Part shown: in pieces, positions 9,717-21,484 of the stretch
How positions within the stretch are numbered: position 1 is the first letter of the stretch
How the letters are laid out: each line of letters starts with the position of its first letter
Assembly (NCBI GenBank): GCA_039545355.1
Contig: BCJJ01000007.1
Location: 682,001 to 746,000 of the forward strand
Source: Trichosporon coremiiforme
Taxonomy: Eukaryota > Basidiomycota > Tremellomycetes > Trichosporonales > Trichosporonaceae
Direction: 5' to 3'
Length of the DNA: 64,000 bases
Translations under genes and position numbers: made by a program
The notes under the pieces: model-generated
What the model was told of the DNA's origin: nothing
Database searches by the model: none
What the model saw: only the letters and a program-made list of their open reading frames with translations

Positions 9717-12700
9717 GCTGCTAGTGTGGGTGGAGGAAGAGATGGGGAGAGGGAAGGGTGCTGAGACAGCGTGAGTCCGTGAGGACGACGATGATATAGT
9801 CGTTCCGCTCGTTGTCGATGGGGCGGGAGAAGCAAGAGAAGTGTGACGAGTAGCCGAAAGTCGTGCGAGGTAGTTGGACGGGTTGGGACCAGTTGAGTTG
9901 TTTCGGTGGTGAAGTGCCGTTATATCAAGATGCAATGAACAGGAGGAAGGTGGAGTGTGAGTGGGGTGATGGGACAGACGTTGGAGGAGGGGGAGTGTTG
10001 GTCGAGGGGAAGGTTAAAGAAGGAGGACTCGAGGGGATACATTGTGCATGACGGGTGCAAGTGAGGATCGATGAATGGTCGTTGTGGTGCTATGATGCAT
10101 GGACGGCATGACCGGATCGAGGCAGGCGGGGGTTTGCGAGGCTGGAGACCTGAGGCGAGGCGGCGAGGCACGCATCAATAGATAGGATGGATGCCGGGAC
10201 TGGTGATGGCGCATCTCGTGTCATGGTGCATTGGTGCGGATGCGGCGCGCGGCGGTGACGATGTGTCGCTGTGTCGCTGTGTGTAGTGTTTTGTGTGAGG
10301 GCGAGGGCCCCGCCATCCCGCGTCAGGACTTGCAGGATCGCAAGGATCCAAGAACGAGGGACATCCGGTAGCCGGCCCGTCGCACCAGTCGCGCGGCCAC
10401 AGGTCCGTCAGAGACACAAGCGCAACAAGCGTGAGCTACGAGAGACAAGGACTCGACCATCGGCGAGCTGAGACGGGCCTGGGATCCTAAGCTGAGGATC
10501 TAGGTCCTAGGCCCATTTGGTATTCTTCGCCTTGCAGCCCATGGCTGGTGGGCGGCTCTCTGCGAACGGACGAGGTCTCGATAGCCCGCGCTTGTGTCGC
10601 TTGTGTCGCGCATGCATGCTGCGGTGGGCCCGTGGCAATCCTGTAATCCTGAGCGCTGAGTGCGATCCTCTGCAGGGCCGGCTGCCGTAGTCCCGTAGTG
10701 TATTTCAGCCTGCAGAACTGCGCTGCCGCCTTGCGCCGCCGGCTGCCAGTCTGCAGCCTGCTGCCCCAGCTGGCTAGCCGCATGGTAGGATACCAAATCA
10801 CGATGCGCACGGTGGTCTTGGCCGGCGGTCCAGACCACACGGACAATCGACGCAAGACAACGGGGCGCATCCAGTCGCAGGCTGAAGGCGGTACGGCGCG
10901 GCGACTGTGGCACGGCGGTCACGGCGCGCACCGCTGGGGCAGGTAGCGAGACAGGGTGATGGATGGCAGGCAAAAGGCAAAAGGACGGAGGCCTGGGGTG
11001 GGCGCAAGGCGCGCAGGGGGGCGCAGGGGCGCACCACAGAGCATCTGGTGTACAGTGCTGAATTACCGACGCACGCTCCTCGCTCGGACCGCCTGCGCCA
11101 CTCGGGCTTGAGCATTAACATTGATTTCAGCGCCATCGCTTTTGCTCCTTGTTCAAGGCGAGGCAATAGCAGGCCAGCGTTCCAACACTCCGGAGCACTG
11201 TACATGGCCTCCCAGTCATACCGAAACAGTAACGACCTCGGTGCGTACGGTGCGTATAGTTCGAGCGACCATCTGGAGATGCCCGAGCGCCGGCCGAAGT
11301 GCGATGCGTCCTTGCGGCCTTGCGGGCTTCGTACCTTCCTGCCTTCGTTTGATCCTCGAGCCCTGGAACTTCCGGCCCTGGCGCACCTGACGAGCACACT
11401 GCCTCGTGTTGCGATTGACGTGTGCGTTGCGCCGCAGCGCAACCCTCAATCTATCGCATCTCCAATCTCAAGATCCACGCCGTAACGATCTGCCGTTGCG
11501 CTACGAGGTGTGTTAGTTTGTCCTTTGTTGTGCCGTGTGCCCCTCGTTAGTACCGATAGAGCCGCCTATTCACCCCTCTGCCGGACGCCCTCCTCTATCC
11601 TCTATCGATCCGATCTATTGTCTACCGCACAATCACATACGACTGGAGTAGTCGGCTCTCGAGTCCAGAACGCCAAGTTTGGACGGTGAAACTGCCTCGG
11701 ATAGACCGGTAAGAGCACCTCCTGGCGCCAGGCGTGCTTGAGAGAGGAACAGACGTGCTAGTCAGACGACCAACCGGACGCAGGGCTTTATCAGTAAGCT
11801 ATCGGCTAGCTGGAATAGCTATCGGGCGATCGAGCTAGCGGCAACAGGGCGAAAGGGCGATAGGGCACCCGCAGGTCCACGGGTCCACATGTGAGCACCC
11901 CTTTTTCAAGCAGCCGATCTCAGTTAAAACACCGTAAGCTAGTGCTAGCATGTTAGCCCTGTTAGGCCTGTTCCTGCGTTCCTGCTGGTCAGCGCGCTCG
12001 CGCAGTGATCAGTGAGCGAGCATGAGTCAATTGCACGCCTTGTGCTGGACGCCTTTCGTGCAACATAAGGCAGGTGTGAGGTTACGAGAGTCTGGAATCT
12101 GATAAGTCAGCGCCATGACGCCACCTGCCAGCATCAGTAGTCTCCACAAGCAGAACAATCGTAGTTCGCAGTCGCCAAGTACATCGAAGCAACGGCAGTT
12201 CCCAGGCTAACTAAGCCTTGCTTACGCTTTGATGGCTGTCAAGTTTTGAGTCGACGAACCATAGGGCCATGGCGATCGAGCCATGGAGCCACGCAGTTTG
12301 TGGACGAAGCAGGCATGTAGGCGTGGGAGGTGTCACGCAGCGCGGGCAGGGTCGGCTTCCTGCATCCTGCGATATGCGACCGGGCGCCTCAGGATGTCAG
12401 GATAGGCGGGCAAGCTTCCGTCTGGGGGTCAGAGGCCGGGGGATGCAAAAGGCTCGCTCTCAGGTTGAGACCGGCGATCGCGCTGCGTACCCGACGGCCG
12501 ATGATGACGACTGCCAAATAGAGATTGACCTCTGGACGGGGTTCGAGCAGTCGTGGGACCGTGACACCCCACATCTCCAAAACGTCCCCAGAACACGGGA
12601 GCTTCCACGAGTCGCGCACTTTCCATTCTCCAAGCTCGAGAGTGCTCAATGGGCCCATAGTTGGCGGTGGATCCGGGACCTCCATTGACCTCCTTCCCCA

Positions 12701-13380
12701 CAAATCGCAGGGAGCGCGGTATGGAGAGGTATGGGGGAGCAGGGACGTCCCGAGGCGTCCGTCCGGTGGCGTCGACACGCGGCCGCCTCCCCCTTTTATC
12801 CTCTCCTCGCTGGGCACTGCGCTCGCGGCGCTCGCAGTAAGCGGCCAGCGGCCCCCACGGAAGACCGCGGTACCGGTGTCAAAGCCCCCAGCGCCTACCC
12901 CGTGTCGGCCCCGCATTCGCCCGTCCCTCTTCCATCGTCGCCCAGTAGTCATCGCTGACTTGACATCGGTTGGCGTCCATGCGATCAATGCGATAAACCA
13001 CGATAACGGCTGCAAAGTTGGAAATGTTATCAGATACCCTTTTGACAATTGCGAGCTCGATCGCATGCCGTCCATTTTCCTGGGTCAGTTGCTCGCTCCG
13101 GTGTCCCTTGTCCCTCTGCCCCGCTGTCCCTCTTTGTCCACCGATGGATGGACCATGGCTGTCGCGAAGTCAGGACGTCCCTCCCGCATTCCTTACTCTC
13201 CAGTCCTGGAAACGATGGTAGATGCCTGATAGTTCGCCCCGGTGTCCTGGCTTCGATTACCGATTGATTGCATTCTGCTTCTCCTTCTTACATCTCGCTC
13301 CGTTCTGCTCACCGCGCCCCTTGCAGGGGCGGTCGTTCTCCCTATGCACATGTCACTCTAGACATCGCGCTTGACGGCGC
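9717..13380. other. Long gene-free stretch (3.7 kb)
   Basis: Between the hypothetical gene (promoter side) and the 3' end of the aminopeptidase gene. I looked for tRNA T-loops, snRNA-like motifs and domain-bearing frames and found none that hold up. Frames at 10500-11480 and 12270-13230 exist on both strands at once and have no recognisable domains. From about 11500 to 12250 the sequence has no long frames at all on either strand. It could hold a non-coding RNA, an unrecognised short gene or the remains of one. Confidence 0.35.
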
Positions 13381-16300
13381 TTAAAGGAACTTGTTCTGCT
13401 TGAGCCACTGTGGTGGGTCAGCTTATCTCACGGTGTATACGCAGCTGGGTTTTCGGGCAGGAAGAGGTTCGAGGGTGCCGGTCATGCATGCGATGCGATG
13501 ACTGAGCGGACACGCAGAAGAGTGTCACTCGTCACACATGGCGGACCGCATCCTCGCACCTGGTGTAACTCGCGGGTGAAACAGGCAGGCTGCCCTCGGC
13601 ACCCTGCCGTACCCAGCCAAGCGCACTCACCTGCTCGACGTCCTGCTGATCGCGCTCGAGCCAGTCCGACGCGGCCTGGATCGTGTCGTAGACCTGATGA
13701 ACCGAGAGCTTGTAACGCGAGATGTCTGTCATCAGTGTCGGGCCATTACCCATAGTCTGAGTCAAACTCACCCCTGCCATCGAAGAACTTCTTGATCTTG
13801 GCAAGGTCCTCCTTGGAGGTGAGCGAGCCGAAGGCGCCCTTAATGAGGTGCGCAATACCGAATGAGGCCGAGAACTCCTTGTCGAACTGGGGGCTTGTCA
13901 GCTTTTGCTTCTCGGAGGAATCTTAAGCCATGTTCGAGTTTCACGGTGATCGTCGGTTCTGCGCGGTGCTTCTCCCCGGCAATCACGCGAAACTGGGGCT
14001 ATGGGACGACTATAGCCCAGACATTTGTCTTTCCGCGCCGGGAGGTCACTCACCCTGTCAAAGTTCTTCATGAAGTAGTCGCCGATCTGGCGGCGGGATT
14101 CGCGGTTGGAGGCCAGCGCGAAGAAGGCGATGTAGTAGTCCTGGCTCTTGAGGGAGCCGTCGGTGAACATGGCAAAGGTGCGGTCGATGAGCTTCTGGTC
14201 CTTAGGCACGCCGAGGGCGAAGAGGGCGTCGACCTTGGTGTGGGGCGTGGGGGGCTTGTCGTAGACGGCGCGGATCTTGTTGTACTCGGTCTCGCCGCCG
14301 TGCTTGACGGCGACAGAGTAGGTGATACGCTGGAGGTCGGGGGGGATGCGCGAGTCGTCGTTGTTCTCGAGGAAGGGCTGGAAGCGCGCCTTGAGCTCGG
14401 CGAGGACGTCGGCGTCCTCGGCGCCGGCGCAGGTCGAGATCGCAAGCGTGCGCAGCTCCTTGACGTCGGGAGCGTCGTTCTCCTTGTGGTCGTAGCCGAG
14501 ACGCTCGACGACGGGCTTGAACACCTTGATGCGCAGCGCGTTGATCGCGTCGCGCACCTCCTTCGGCTGCTCCCACCAGGTCGCGTTCAGCTTGCCGAGC
14601 GCGAGGTTGATCTGGTCCAGGGGCAGGTACTCCTTCTCGGTCTCGGCGAGCTCATTGATGAGGTTGAGCGAGCCAGAGGTCTTGGCGTAGCCGGCGCGCG
14701 CGATCGTGGCCGCGTCGCCAATGAGGCCGACACGGTCCTCGACCGAGAACGACTGCGCCTGCTGGCCGAGCTTGGCGAGACGCTCGGGAGTGTACTTGAC
14801 GCGGTAGACACCGATCGAGTCGCCGTTCAGCTTGAACGAGTCGGAGCCCTTGAGGTCGTACGAAGTCGAGCGGCCCTCGAGGAACGCCTTGGCGTCCGTC
14901 GAGACCTTGCCGTCCGAACCGACAGTCTTGACCTGGAGGGGAACCCACCAGATGGTCTCGTCCTCCTCGGGCTTGACGTCACCGGTGGACAGGAAGCGGT
15001 TCTGGGTGAGTTTGATGGTGCCGTCTCCGGGCTCCTCGACCGAGATCATGGGGAAACCGACCTTGAGCGTCCAGTTAGCCATGACCTTGGAGACGTCCAT
15101 TCCGGAAGCCTCAGAGATGCCGGCCCAGAGGTCGGCAGTGACGGCGTTGGAGTAGAGGTGCTTCTTCAGGTAGAGCGAGACACCCTTAAGGAAGGTCTCC
15201 TCTCCAACGACCGACGAGAGCATGCGGAGGACCGAAGCACCCTTCGAGTAGGAGATAGAGTCGAAGATCTGGTTGATCTGGTTCGCGTCGGGGCAGTCGA
15301 CCTCGATCGGGTGCGAAGAACGCTGAGAATCAAGCCCCAGAGCGCTGACAAGGTGCCCTCCGACGAATTCCTGCCTAACTTTCCACTCGGGCCAGATCCT
15401 GTCGGGAATGACAAGCTCTCCCATCAGCGTAGCGAACGCCTCGTTCAACCACAAGTTATCCCACCACGACATAGTGCTGGTTTTCGTCAGCCGAGAACGT
15501 TTTTGAAGAGAGTAGAAGGTCGTTGGAAGAGGTCGGGTGGATATTGGGAGCCACTGGGCGGAGTGCCACACTGATCTGCCACCGCCACGTGGGACCTCCA
15601 ACGGACCTCCACCAGCCTCCACCCGACCCGCCTGGGTAGCTTACTGCCCAGAACGGAGCTGCGAGATGCATGGCTCGCGGAGAGAGACAGAACAGGAAGA
15701 GAAGAGGGAGAGGAATTGGTACTTACACGATGTCACCGAACCACATGTGGGCAAGCTCGTGGCACTGGACGGTGGCCACGCGCTTCTTGGCGGAGAGGGA
15801 AGACTTCTTCTCGTCGTAGAGGTACGCGGTAGTGCGGCCGGTGATGAGACCCCAGTTCTCCATGGCACCGGCGTCGAAGTCGTGGGCGACGAGCGTGTCG
15901 AGCTTGGGAAGTGGGTAGGGAATGTCGAAGACCTCCTCATAGATAGGGAGGGCCCACTTCTTGATGTCGAGGCCGAACTGGGCCTGGCCGATCTCGTTGG
16001 GCGTGGTGTAGATGCGCAGAGGGACGGTCTTGCCGGTGAGCTTGGACTTGAACTCGGTCTCGAGGAACTTAAACTCGCCGCAGGCGAAGGCGACAAGGTA
16101 AGTCGACACGAGGGGCGTGGTCTCGAACTTGGTGATCTGCCAGTTGCCAGACTTGGAGGACTCGGTCTTGCCCTCAGTCTTGCCCTCAGTCTTGCCCTCA
16201 GTCTTGCCCTCAGTCTTGCCCTCAGTCTTGCCCTCAGTCTTGCCCTCCGTCTTGCCTTCGGTCTTGCCCTCAGTCTTCTGCTTGGGAAGACCCTCCGTCT

Positions 16301-17508
16301 TGCCCTCGGTCTTTCCCTCAGTCTTGCCCTCAGTCTTTCCCTCCGTCTTGCCCTTCTCAGTCTTGCCCTCAGTCTTTCCCTTCTCGGTCTTGCCCTCAGT
16401 CTTACCCTCAGTCTTACCCTCAGTCTTGCCGAGAGCGTAGACGTTGGTGAGGAGGGAGCCGATCTCGTAGCCGTCCTTGAGGGGCGACTCGGCGGAGACG
16501 TTCGAGGCAGGCTTCCAAGGCTTGGTCGAGACAGAAGGCATGTTGGCAAGGACGGTGTTGCCCTCCTTGGCAATCATGCTGATGGTGAACTTGGACTTGA
16601 GGAGGGGCTCGTCCCAAGAGGGGAACGCGCGGCGGGCTGCAGTGGGCTCGAACTGCGTGAGGGCGTAGCTATCGTCGTCAGCGCATGTCACCGATCCACC
16701 TCGGTACTCACATGGGCTTCTTGCCGTTGGCGTCGGCGTCGCCCTCGGACTTGTAGTAGCCCATCATGTTGTCGCCGAGCTCGGCCTCCCAGCGCAGGAA
16801 GAGCTTGGCCTTCGAGCCGGCCGCAAGGCCTCCGCCAGGGAGCGAGGAGACGTCGACCTTACCGCGCTCCTGGTCCTTGTCGACGCTGAGCGCCTTGAGG
16901 GGGATCGATAGCGCGGTCGAGGTCTTCTGGTCCAGGTTCTTGATCGCAATGTTGGTAACCTTCAGGTCGGGGTTGAGGTTGAACACGATCTCCTTCACGT
17001 CCTGCTTGACGTCGAGGTCGATCAGGGCCTCGCCCAGGAAGGTGGGGGGAGAGGACTCGAGGTCCGTCTTGAACGCAAGCTCGTAGTGCGTCGGCACAAC
17101 GGTGGTAGGCAGACGGTACTCGTCTCCCTTGGCGGGAGAGGAGGCAGCGCCTCCGGAAACTGCGGTCGACATGCCGTTGACGGAGTCGATGCGACAGCAA
17201 AGGCAGAGAGAGCGGCGGAGAGAGGGGACGCGGCGCTGGCGTTGCGGCGAAGAGGGGCGGGATGCGCTGGCACTGATGGACGGTGTCTTTCTGACAGCTA
17301 GTGTGCTCTGTGGGGTGCCGTCAGTGTTCTTGTCTGATGATGCGCCCGTGGGGGTGCAGGTGTGGGAAAGTGCCGCAAGCCGCAATCCGCGCGGGGGCGA
17401 GCTCGCCAGCGAAGCAGGACTCACAAGGTTCGCTCGGACTGGCAGAGGCGACGGACGACGGAGTAGGTGTCGAGATTGCGTTTGCCAGAGCCTAGAGGTA
17501 GCGAGCAT
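13381..17508 (-). CDS. M1 zinc aminopeptidase (Aap1/Ape2 family) with Gly-Lys-Thr-Glu repeat insertion
   Basis: Main model complement(join(13381..13407,13631..13725,13772..13886,14054..15476,15727..16668,16712..17172)), 1020 aa; relatives are about 850-900. Landmarks in order: substrate motif GAMENWG, zinc motif HELAH followed 18 residues later by NEAFA (split by the 250-nt intron 15477-15726), then the ERAP1-like helical C-terminal domain, ending WLKQNKFL. The enzyme removes N-terminal residues from peptides. Between the first beta-sheet strands and the conserved TPLVSTYLVAFACGEF lies an insertion of about 20 KTE units (16161-16430). The frame extends upstream to an ATG at 17508 with an Arg-rich, acid-poor leader (MLATSRLWQTQSRHLLRR), consistent with a mitochondrial form; an optional in-frame intron (17308-17424) lies inside it. 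MSTAV at 17172 would give the cytosolic form. Confidence 0.92.
16161..16430 (-). repeat. In-frame 12-bp tandem repeat coding for (GKTE)n
   Basis: On the sense strand the unit is close to GGCAAGACTGAG, repeated about 20 times in the aminopeptidase exon; silent variants and two extra Lys codons interrupt it, and one LPKQ block (around 16276-16294) splits it in two. All units keep frame, so copy-number change alters only the length of a hydrophilic loop. Confidence 0.95.
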
Positions 17509-17704
17509 AAGAGGAGGAGGGAGTAGCGGATCGGATCACGAGGGGTCGAGAATGGACTGTGACTATCACGACACTCTGCGCGCCGACGGTTTGCTAGCCT
17601 TTGCATTTACCGGGCATCAGACACTCAGGGCGGCCGCCTGTTGACCTGACAGACCGATGATGCATTTGGTCACCGCTCGCACGGCATGCCGGGCATTCCG
17701 CCCG

Positions 17705-17712
17705 TCACGTGC
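17705..17712. promoter_or_regulatory. TCACGTGC E-box upstream of the aminopeptidase
   Basis: CACGTG core about 200 bp upstream of the distal start codon at 17508, in the 460-bp spacer before the Rad17 stop codon. One base differs from the recurrent TCACGTGA palindrome. Confidence 0.3.
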
Positions 17713-17969
17713 AGTCTAAGGTTACTATTAAGGCTATGAAGTCAGCTCCGAATATCCAACTCCGGCCCATCACACGGCCCTTGCACCAATCAGTAGACAT
17801 TTGGTGTGCTTTTTGCATGCTCCGACCGCTGCACCACGCGCGCCATGCGGTCACTTCTATTTTGCTATTTTACACCGGCTCGCACGCCGTACTAGCCGCC
17901 ACTATGCCACGTCCGAATGCGTAGCATCACCCAGGACTTGTCTGAAACTAGCGCCGCCACCCCACGGCC

Positions 17970-20707
17970 CTAGTCCCAGTCCTCGATATCGTCGTCCTCG
18001 AGCCAGCCCAGTTCCTCGTCCTCGGCACGCTCGGCGGTCTCCTCCGTGTCCCAACCCTGACGCTCAGGAACGTCACCCAGCCCATCTTCACCGGCCATCT
18101 GCGCTTGGCCCAGATCAGAATCATCCGGACCCGACGTCTCCGTCAGCTCCTCAGATGACGGTGCAATGGTTGACGTTACGTAAGGAGGCATCGACAGCGG
18201 GCGGACCGAGATAGGAAGTAGCGGGTCTGCACAGTCAGCCATCAACCACACGTTGGAAAGCTTGCTCACCGTTCGTCAGATGCTGTATCTTCACCGCCAT
18301 CGGAACCAGCTCCGTTGCGAGGACTGCCCTCGATGCCATCCCTCCCCAGGACGCCGCCCCGTCGCCCTCATTGCTCGGCGAGTCAGGGTGCGAAGCGACG
18401 GCTTTCCGAGCCATGTACCCTGCTGCGACATCCAACAGGGAGTTGTTATCGCGCTCGGTGCGATAGCTCTCAAAGAACTGCGGCTTCGTCACCTTGCGGT
18501 TCGATCCTCTGCACGGCGTCAGTGGCATGCTTTGCTATCGTAACTTACCTGGACACTGGTGACGGCAGACCCATGAGCGCGCCTCGCACATTAAGATGCA
18601 ACGCATAGGCGATGGCGGTAGGACTAGATTGCCACTGTCGATAGTTAGCACTGCGTGAAGCAGAAACCCACGATATCATCGTCTGTACGCATCAGGTCTG
18701 CAGAGCCAAACTCATCGAGAATGGCGCTAAACTCCTCGATCTCATCGCAGAACTTGGGAATGTTAGAATGCAGCCACAGCGCGAACGTGGAAGCATCAAC
18801 GGGCACGGTCGGGAGGAATGTCTGTGGTCAGGTGTTGCTTTAATGGCTTAACTCACCTCCATCTGAACGAGAGACTTGCTTCGTTGGAACTCTCTCAGAT
18901 GACGCGGCAGAGGCAGGTCCTTCGGCAGCTTCTCGATGACAGCCACAGCTTCCTTGTCCTCCTTGTCATCGGTGGGATCTCCGAGTCCTGGTCATCAGCA
19001 TTCATGCCGGCATAAGCGATACACACGCTTGTTGTAGAAGACCTTGCCAAGCGCATGGAACAGGTTGAGCGACTGCTCTCGCAAAGTGATCGCCTCCAGA
19101 CTGAAGTCAGCTCACCACTAGCGTGCAGCACTCACGCCGAGCGGATTTCGTCGCTGAGGTCTACTTTAGCCCCCTTACCACCACGACTACCGCGGCCGGT
19201 CGCCTTCGCTCGAGGAGCATCCGTCTTGCGCTTTTTCGCCATAGCCTTCAAGGACTTCCCCGAGGATAGCATTTGCAGCGAGTTGATAGCACTCCGCAGA
19301 TCCCCGTTGGACTGGGCGATGAGTTGTATCGCCCCCGTTGGCGGTCTCAGGGCTGGATCTTGTATAGCCATCGATAGCACTCGATTCAACGCCTTAGTGA
19401 TGAATGTGGGGGCCAGAGGGCGGAAGCTGCGGTCAGTGCGTAAACAAAGGCATAGAACATACTTGATCTCAGCGCTCCACGGCCCGTCGAAAACGTCGCG
19501 TCCTACCACGTCCAGGATGCTCTCACCTCCCCCGCTGTCTCGGTCCATCCAGCTAGCCTCAGCTTTGCCGCCGCTGCCGACGTCGCTGTGGACAATGATC
19601 AGAGGGCAACTGCTCGTGTTGTAGCTCTTGCAGAAGCCGAGAAGCGCCTGATGGAAAGCGAAACGGGTGGGGATGTGGCTGATATTCGGCAACGAGGTCA
19701 TCAAAAGCGCGCGAGGGCGAGTTTTTGAGGACCCGGCAACGTCAAGTGACGGGTAGGCATTTCGAGAAAGCCAAGACGCAACCTTTCCAATACCGATTTC
19801 ATGTTCTGTGGTCAGTTAGCGGGCACAAGAATCCAACTCACCGAAACCGCTCCCGAGGCCGCGCTCTTCCACGCCCTCACTCCATTCCGAGAGATCAATG
19901 CCGAGCTCCTTGGCGATTACGCGGACAGTTGTGGTCTTACCGATACCCGCAGGTCCGGTAACAAGCAGGATGCGCTACTGTTAGCTTGTGGAAGCCCAGC
20001 TTCGTCCAACTCACCCTGTACTTGCGCAACCGATCTCGCGTGGTCTGCGACACAACTGCGCCAGACGTTCCGACAGATTCTGGCACCCCATGCACAGCTT
20101 CATACAGCCACTCGGAGACCTTGGCGACGCGCTGTTTTCCGGGTGCTAGTTCAGACTGGGAGAGTTAGCAACCCGAATCGCAATGCTTGAGCTCACCGTT
20201 TGCGTTGGGGCGTAAGCATCTGTCCAGAGGCCGGCGGCGATCGTTTCAGTAGCGGACACGAGAGCTGGCTGTCAGCAACTGTCTACCAGGGAGCATACAA
20301 GACGAGTTGCGCTTCTTTCGCGGAGCCTTCTCCTCGTCGCTGAGGTCGTCGTCGCTGTCTATAATTTCGATCAAATCGTCAACGACCTCCATTGCCTTGC
20401 CCTTCCCCTTCCGGGTGCCCGTCGCCGATCGGGTGTGAGTGCGGGAGGGAACCGGAGGCGGGGGCATGAGCTTGCTGTCATCGTCGCTGTCCTTAACAAG
20501 TTTGGTTTCTGATGACTTGGTCCGAGTGCTGGCACTTGATGAAGAACTTGCTTTTGGCAGGGCTTTCCCAAAGTTGAGTGTCGGCTGAAACTGATCCGGT
20601 CAGCTGGTGCAGGGTTGCTTTGCAATCGCTGATATTGCACTCACAGAGCTGAGAGAGCTGAGCTTCCTCTTAGCAGGAGATCCCTTTCCCCTCTTGGCCG
20701 GGGGCAT
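17970..20707 (-). CDS. RAD17: Rad17/Rad24-type checkpoint clamp loader
   Basis: Thirteen exons: complement(join(17970..18226,18270..18508,18549..18634,18672..18821,18857..18987,19027..19100,19136..19426,19463..19805,19842..19974,20015..20155,20197..20264,20299..20590,20645..20707)), 755 aa, all GT-AG and frame-consistent. The N-terminal 100 residues are basic/acidic and disordered; then LWTDAYAPTQTELAPGKQRV, typical of Rad17, and Walker A GPAGIGKTTT, an AAA+ core and the acidic end LEDDDIEDWD. Rad17 replaces Rfc1 in an RFC-like complex that loads the 9-1-1 clamp at damaged DNA. The acidic C terminus is a family feature. The start of exon 2 is uncertain by 6 nt (tandem CAG acceptors). It is divergent from KSH1, with 235 bp between start codons. 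Confidence 0.88.
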
Positions 20708-20942
20708 GGGTTGATCTCTGTCTGCCTTGAGCAGCTTTCGAGCTCCGAGAGGATGAGGGGAGTACGGTTGTGGAACAACAACATCTCAGGACTTGCTATC
20801 TCAGCCAGAATGCGGGGTAACCGGCAAGCGGGACCTTTTCCCCGCACACGCACCAGACGCGTCATGTGGATGCTTTCCACGAATCTTGCACTGCTAGATC
20901 ACAACCGACCTCTACCCCACGAAAGAAGAAAGGTCGTGCAAG

Positions 20943-21223
20943 ATGGTGAGCTTCCGGAGATCAATGAAGGGCTAACCATCAGTCGGCTCTCTTCAACTTC
21001 CAGTCGCTCCTGTTCCTGGTCATCCTCTTCATCTGCACGTGCACATATATTCGAGCTCTGGCTCCAAGCCTCGTCGACCGCAACCGTGAAGGGTGAGTCT
21101 ACTGCTGCATGTGGACACTGACACCGCAGATTCCTCGGCCTCTTCTTCAAGAGCGCGCGGATAGGCGAGCGTCTTTCTCCTTACGTCTCCCTCGCCTGTA
21201 TCATCATGGCGGTAACGATGTGA
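20943..21223 (+). CDS. KSH1: Kish/TMEM167 small membrane protein of the early secretory pathway
   Basis: join(20943..20945,20983..21092,21130..21223), 68 aa. The spliced protein reads [20 protein letters not shown] followed by [16 protein letters not shown] and [19 protein letters not shown], which is the Kish pattern throughout: a first membrane helix, the invariant RxLAPSLxDRN loop, ARIGERxSPYV and a second helix. Yeast Ksh1 is an essential Golgi protein needed for secretion. The first coding exon consists of the ATG alone; the donor GTGAGC follows it directly, so translation starts at the exon edge. The call depends on that start because no other ATG joins in frame. It shares a short promoter with RAD17. 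Confidence 0.9.
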
Positions 21224-21484
21224 GGCCACCCGTCGCCGCCGACCATATCTTCCGACTCTCGCGCTTTGTATATCCTATGTTATAGATTCAATCACTGAAC
21301 GCCATCTAACTGCTAGCGACTGGACTTCTGACTACAGGGCACATCGCTTTCAGCTCGTACTGATCACAAACTACATGCGGAATTGGCACTCTATGAGACG
21401 GGCGGCAATGGATCAACAAATTGACTCGCAGGCGAACGTTTACCGACGCTTCCCTCCCTTCCTCCTGTTGTTCTTCCGCTTGTT

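Noticed and set aside
12269..13229. Overlapping open frames on both strands
   Set aside because: Composition is not protein-like, no conserved motif, no matching splice structure.
13862..15574. 570-codon open frame on the plus strand
   Set aside because: It is the exact antisense of the M1 aminopeptidase exon, rich in Leu/Val/Gly/Asp as expected from reversed GC-rich codons, and has no domain.
16161..16430. Regular repeats resembling a CRISPR array
   Set aside because: There are no spacers; the 12-bp units are contiguous and in frame within a conserved enzyme of a eukaryote.
15537..16889. 450-codon plus-strand frame with Leu-Ala-Leu-Ser repeats
   Set aside because: Antisense shadow of the aminopeptidase including its GKTE array; the apparent repeat is the reverse complement of the 12-bp unit.
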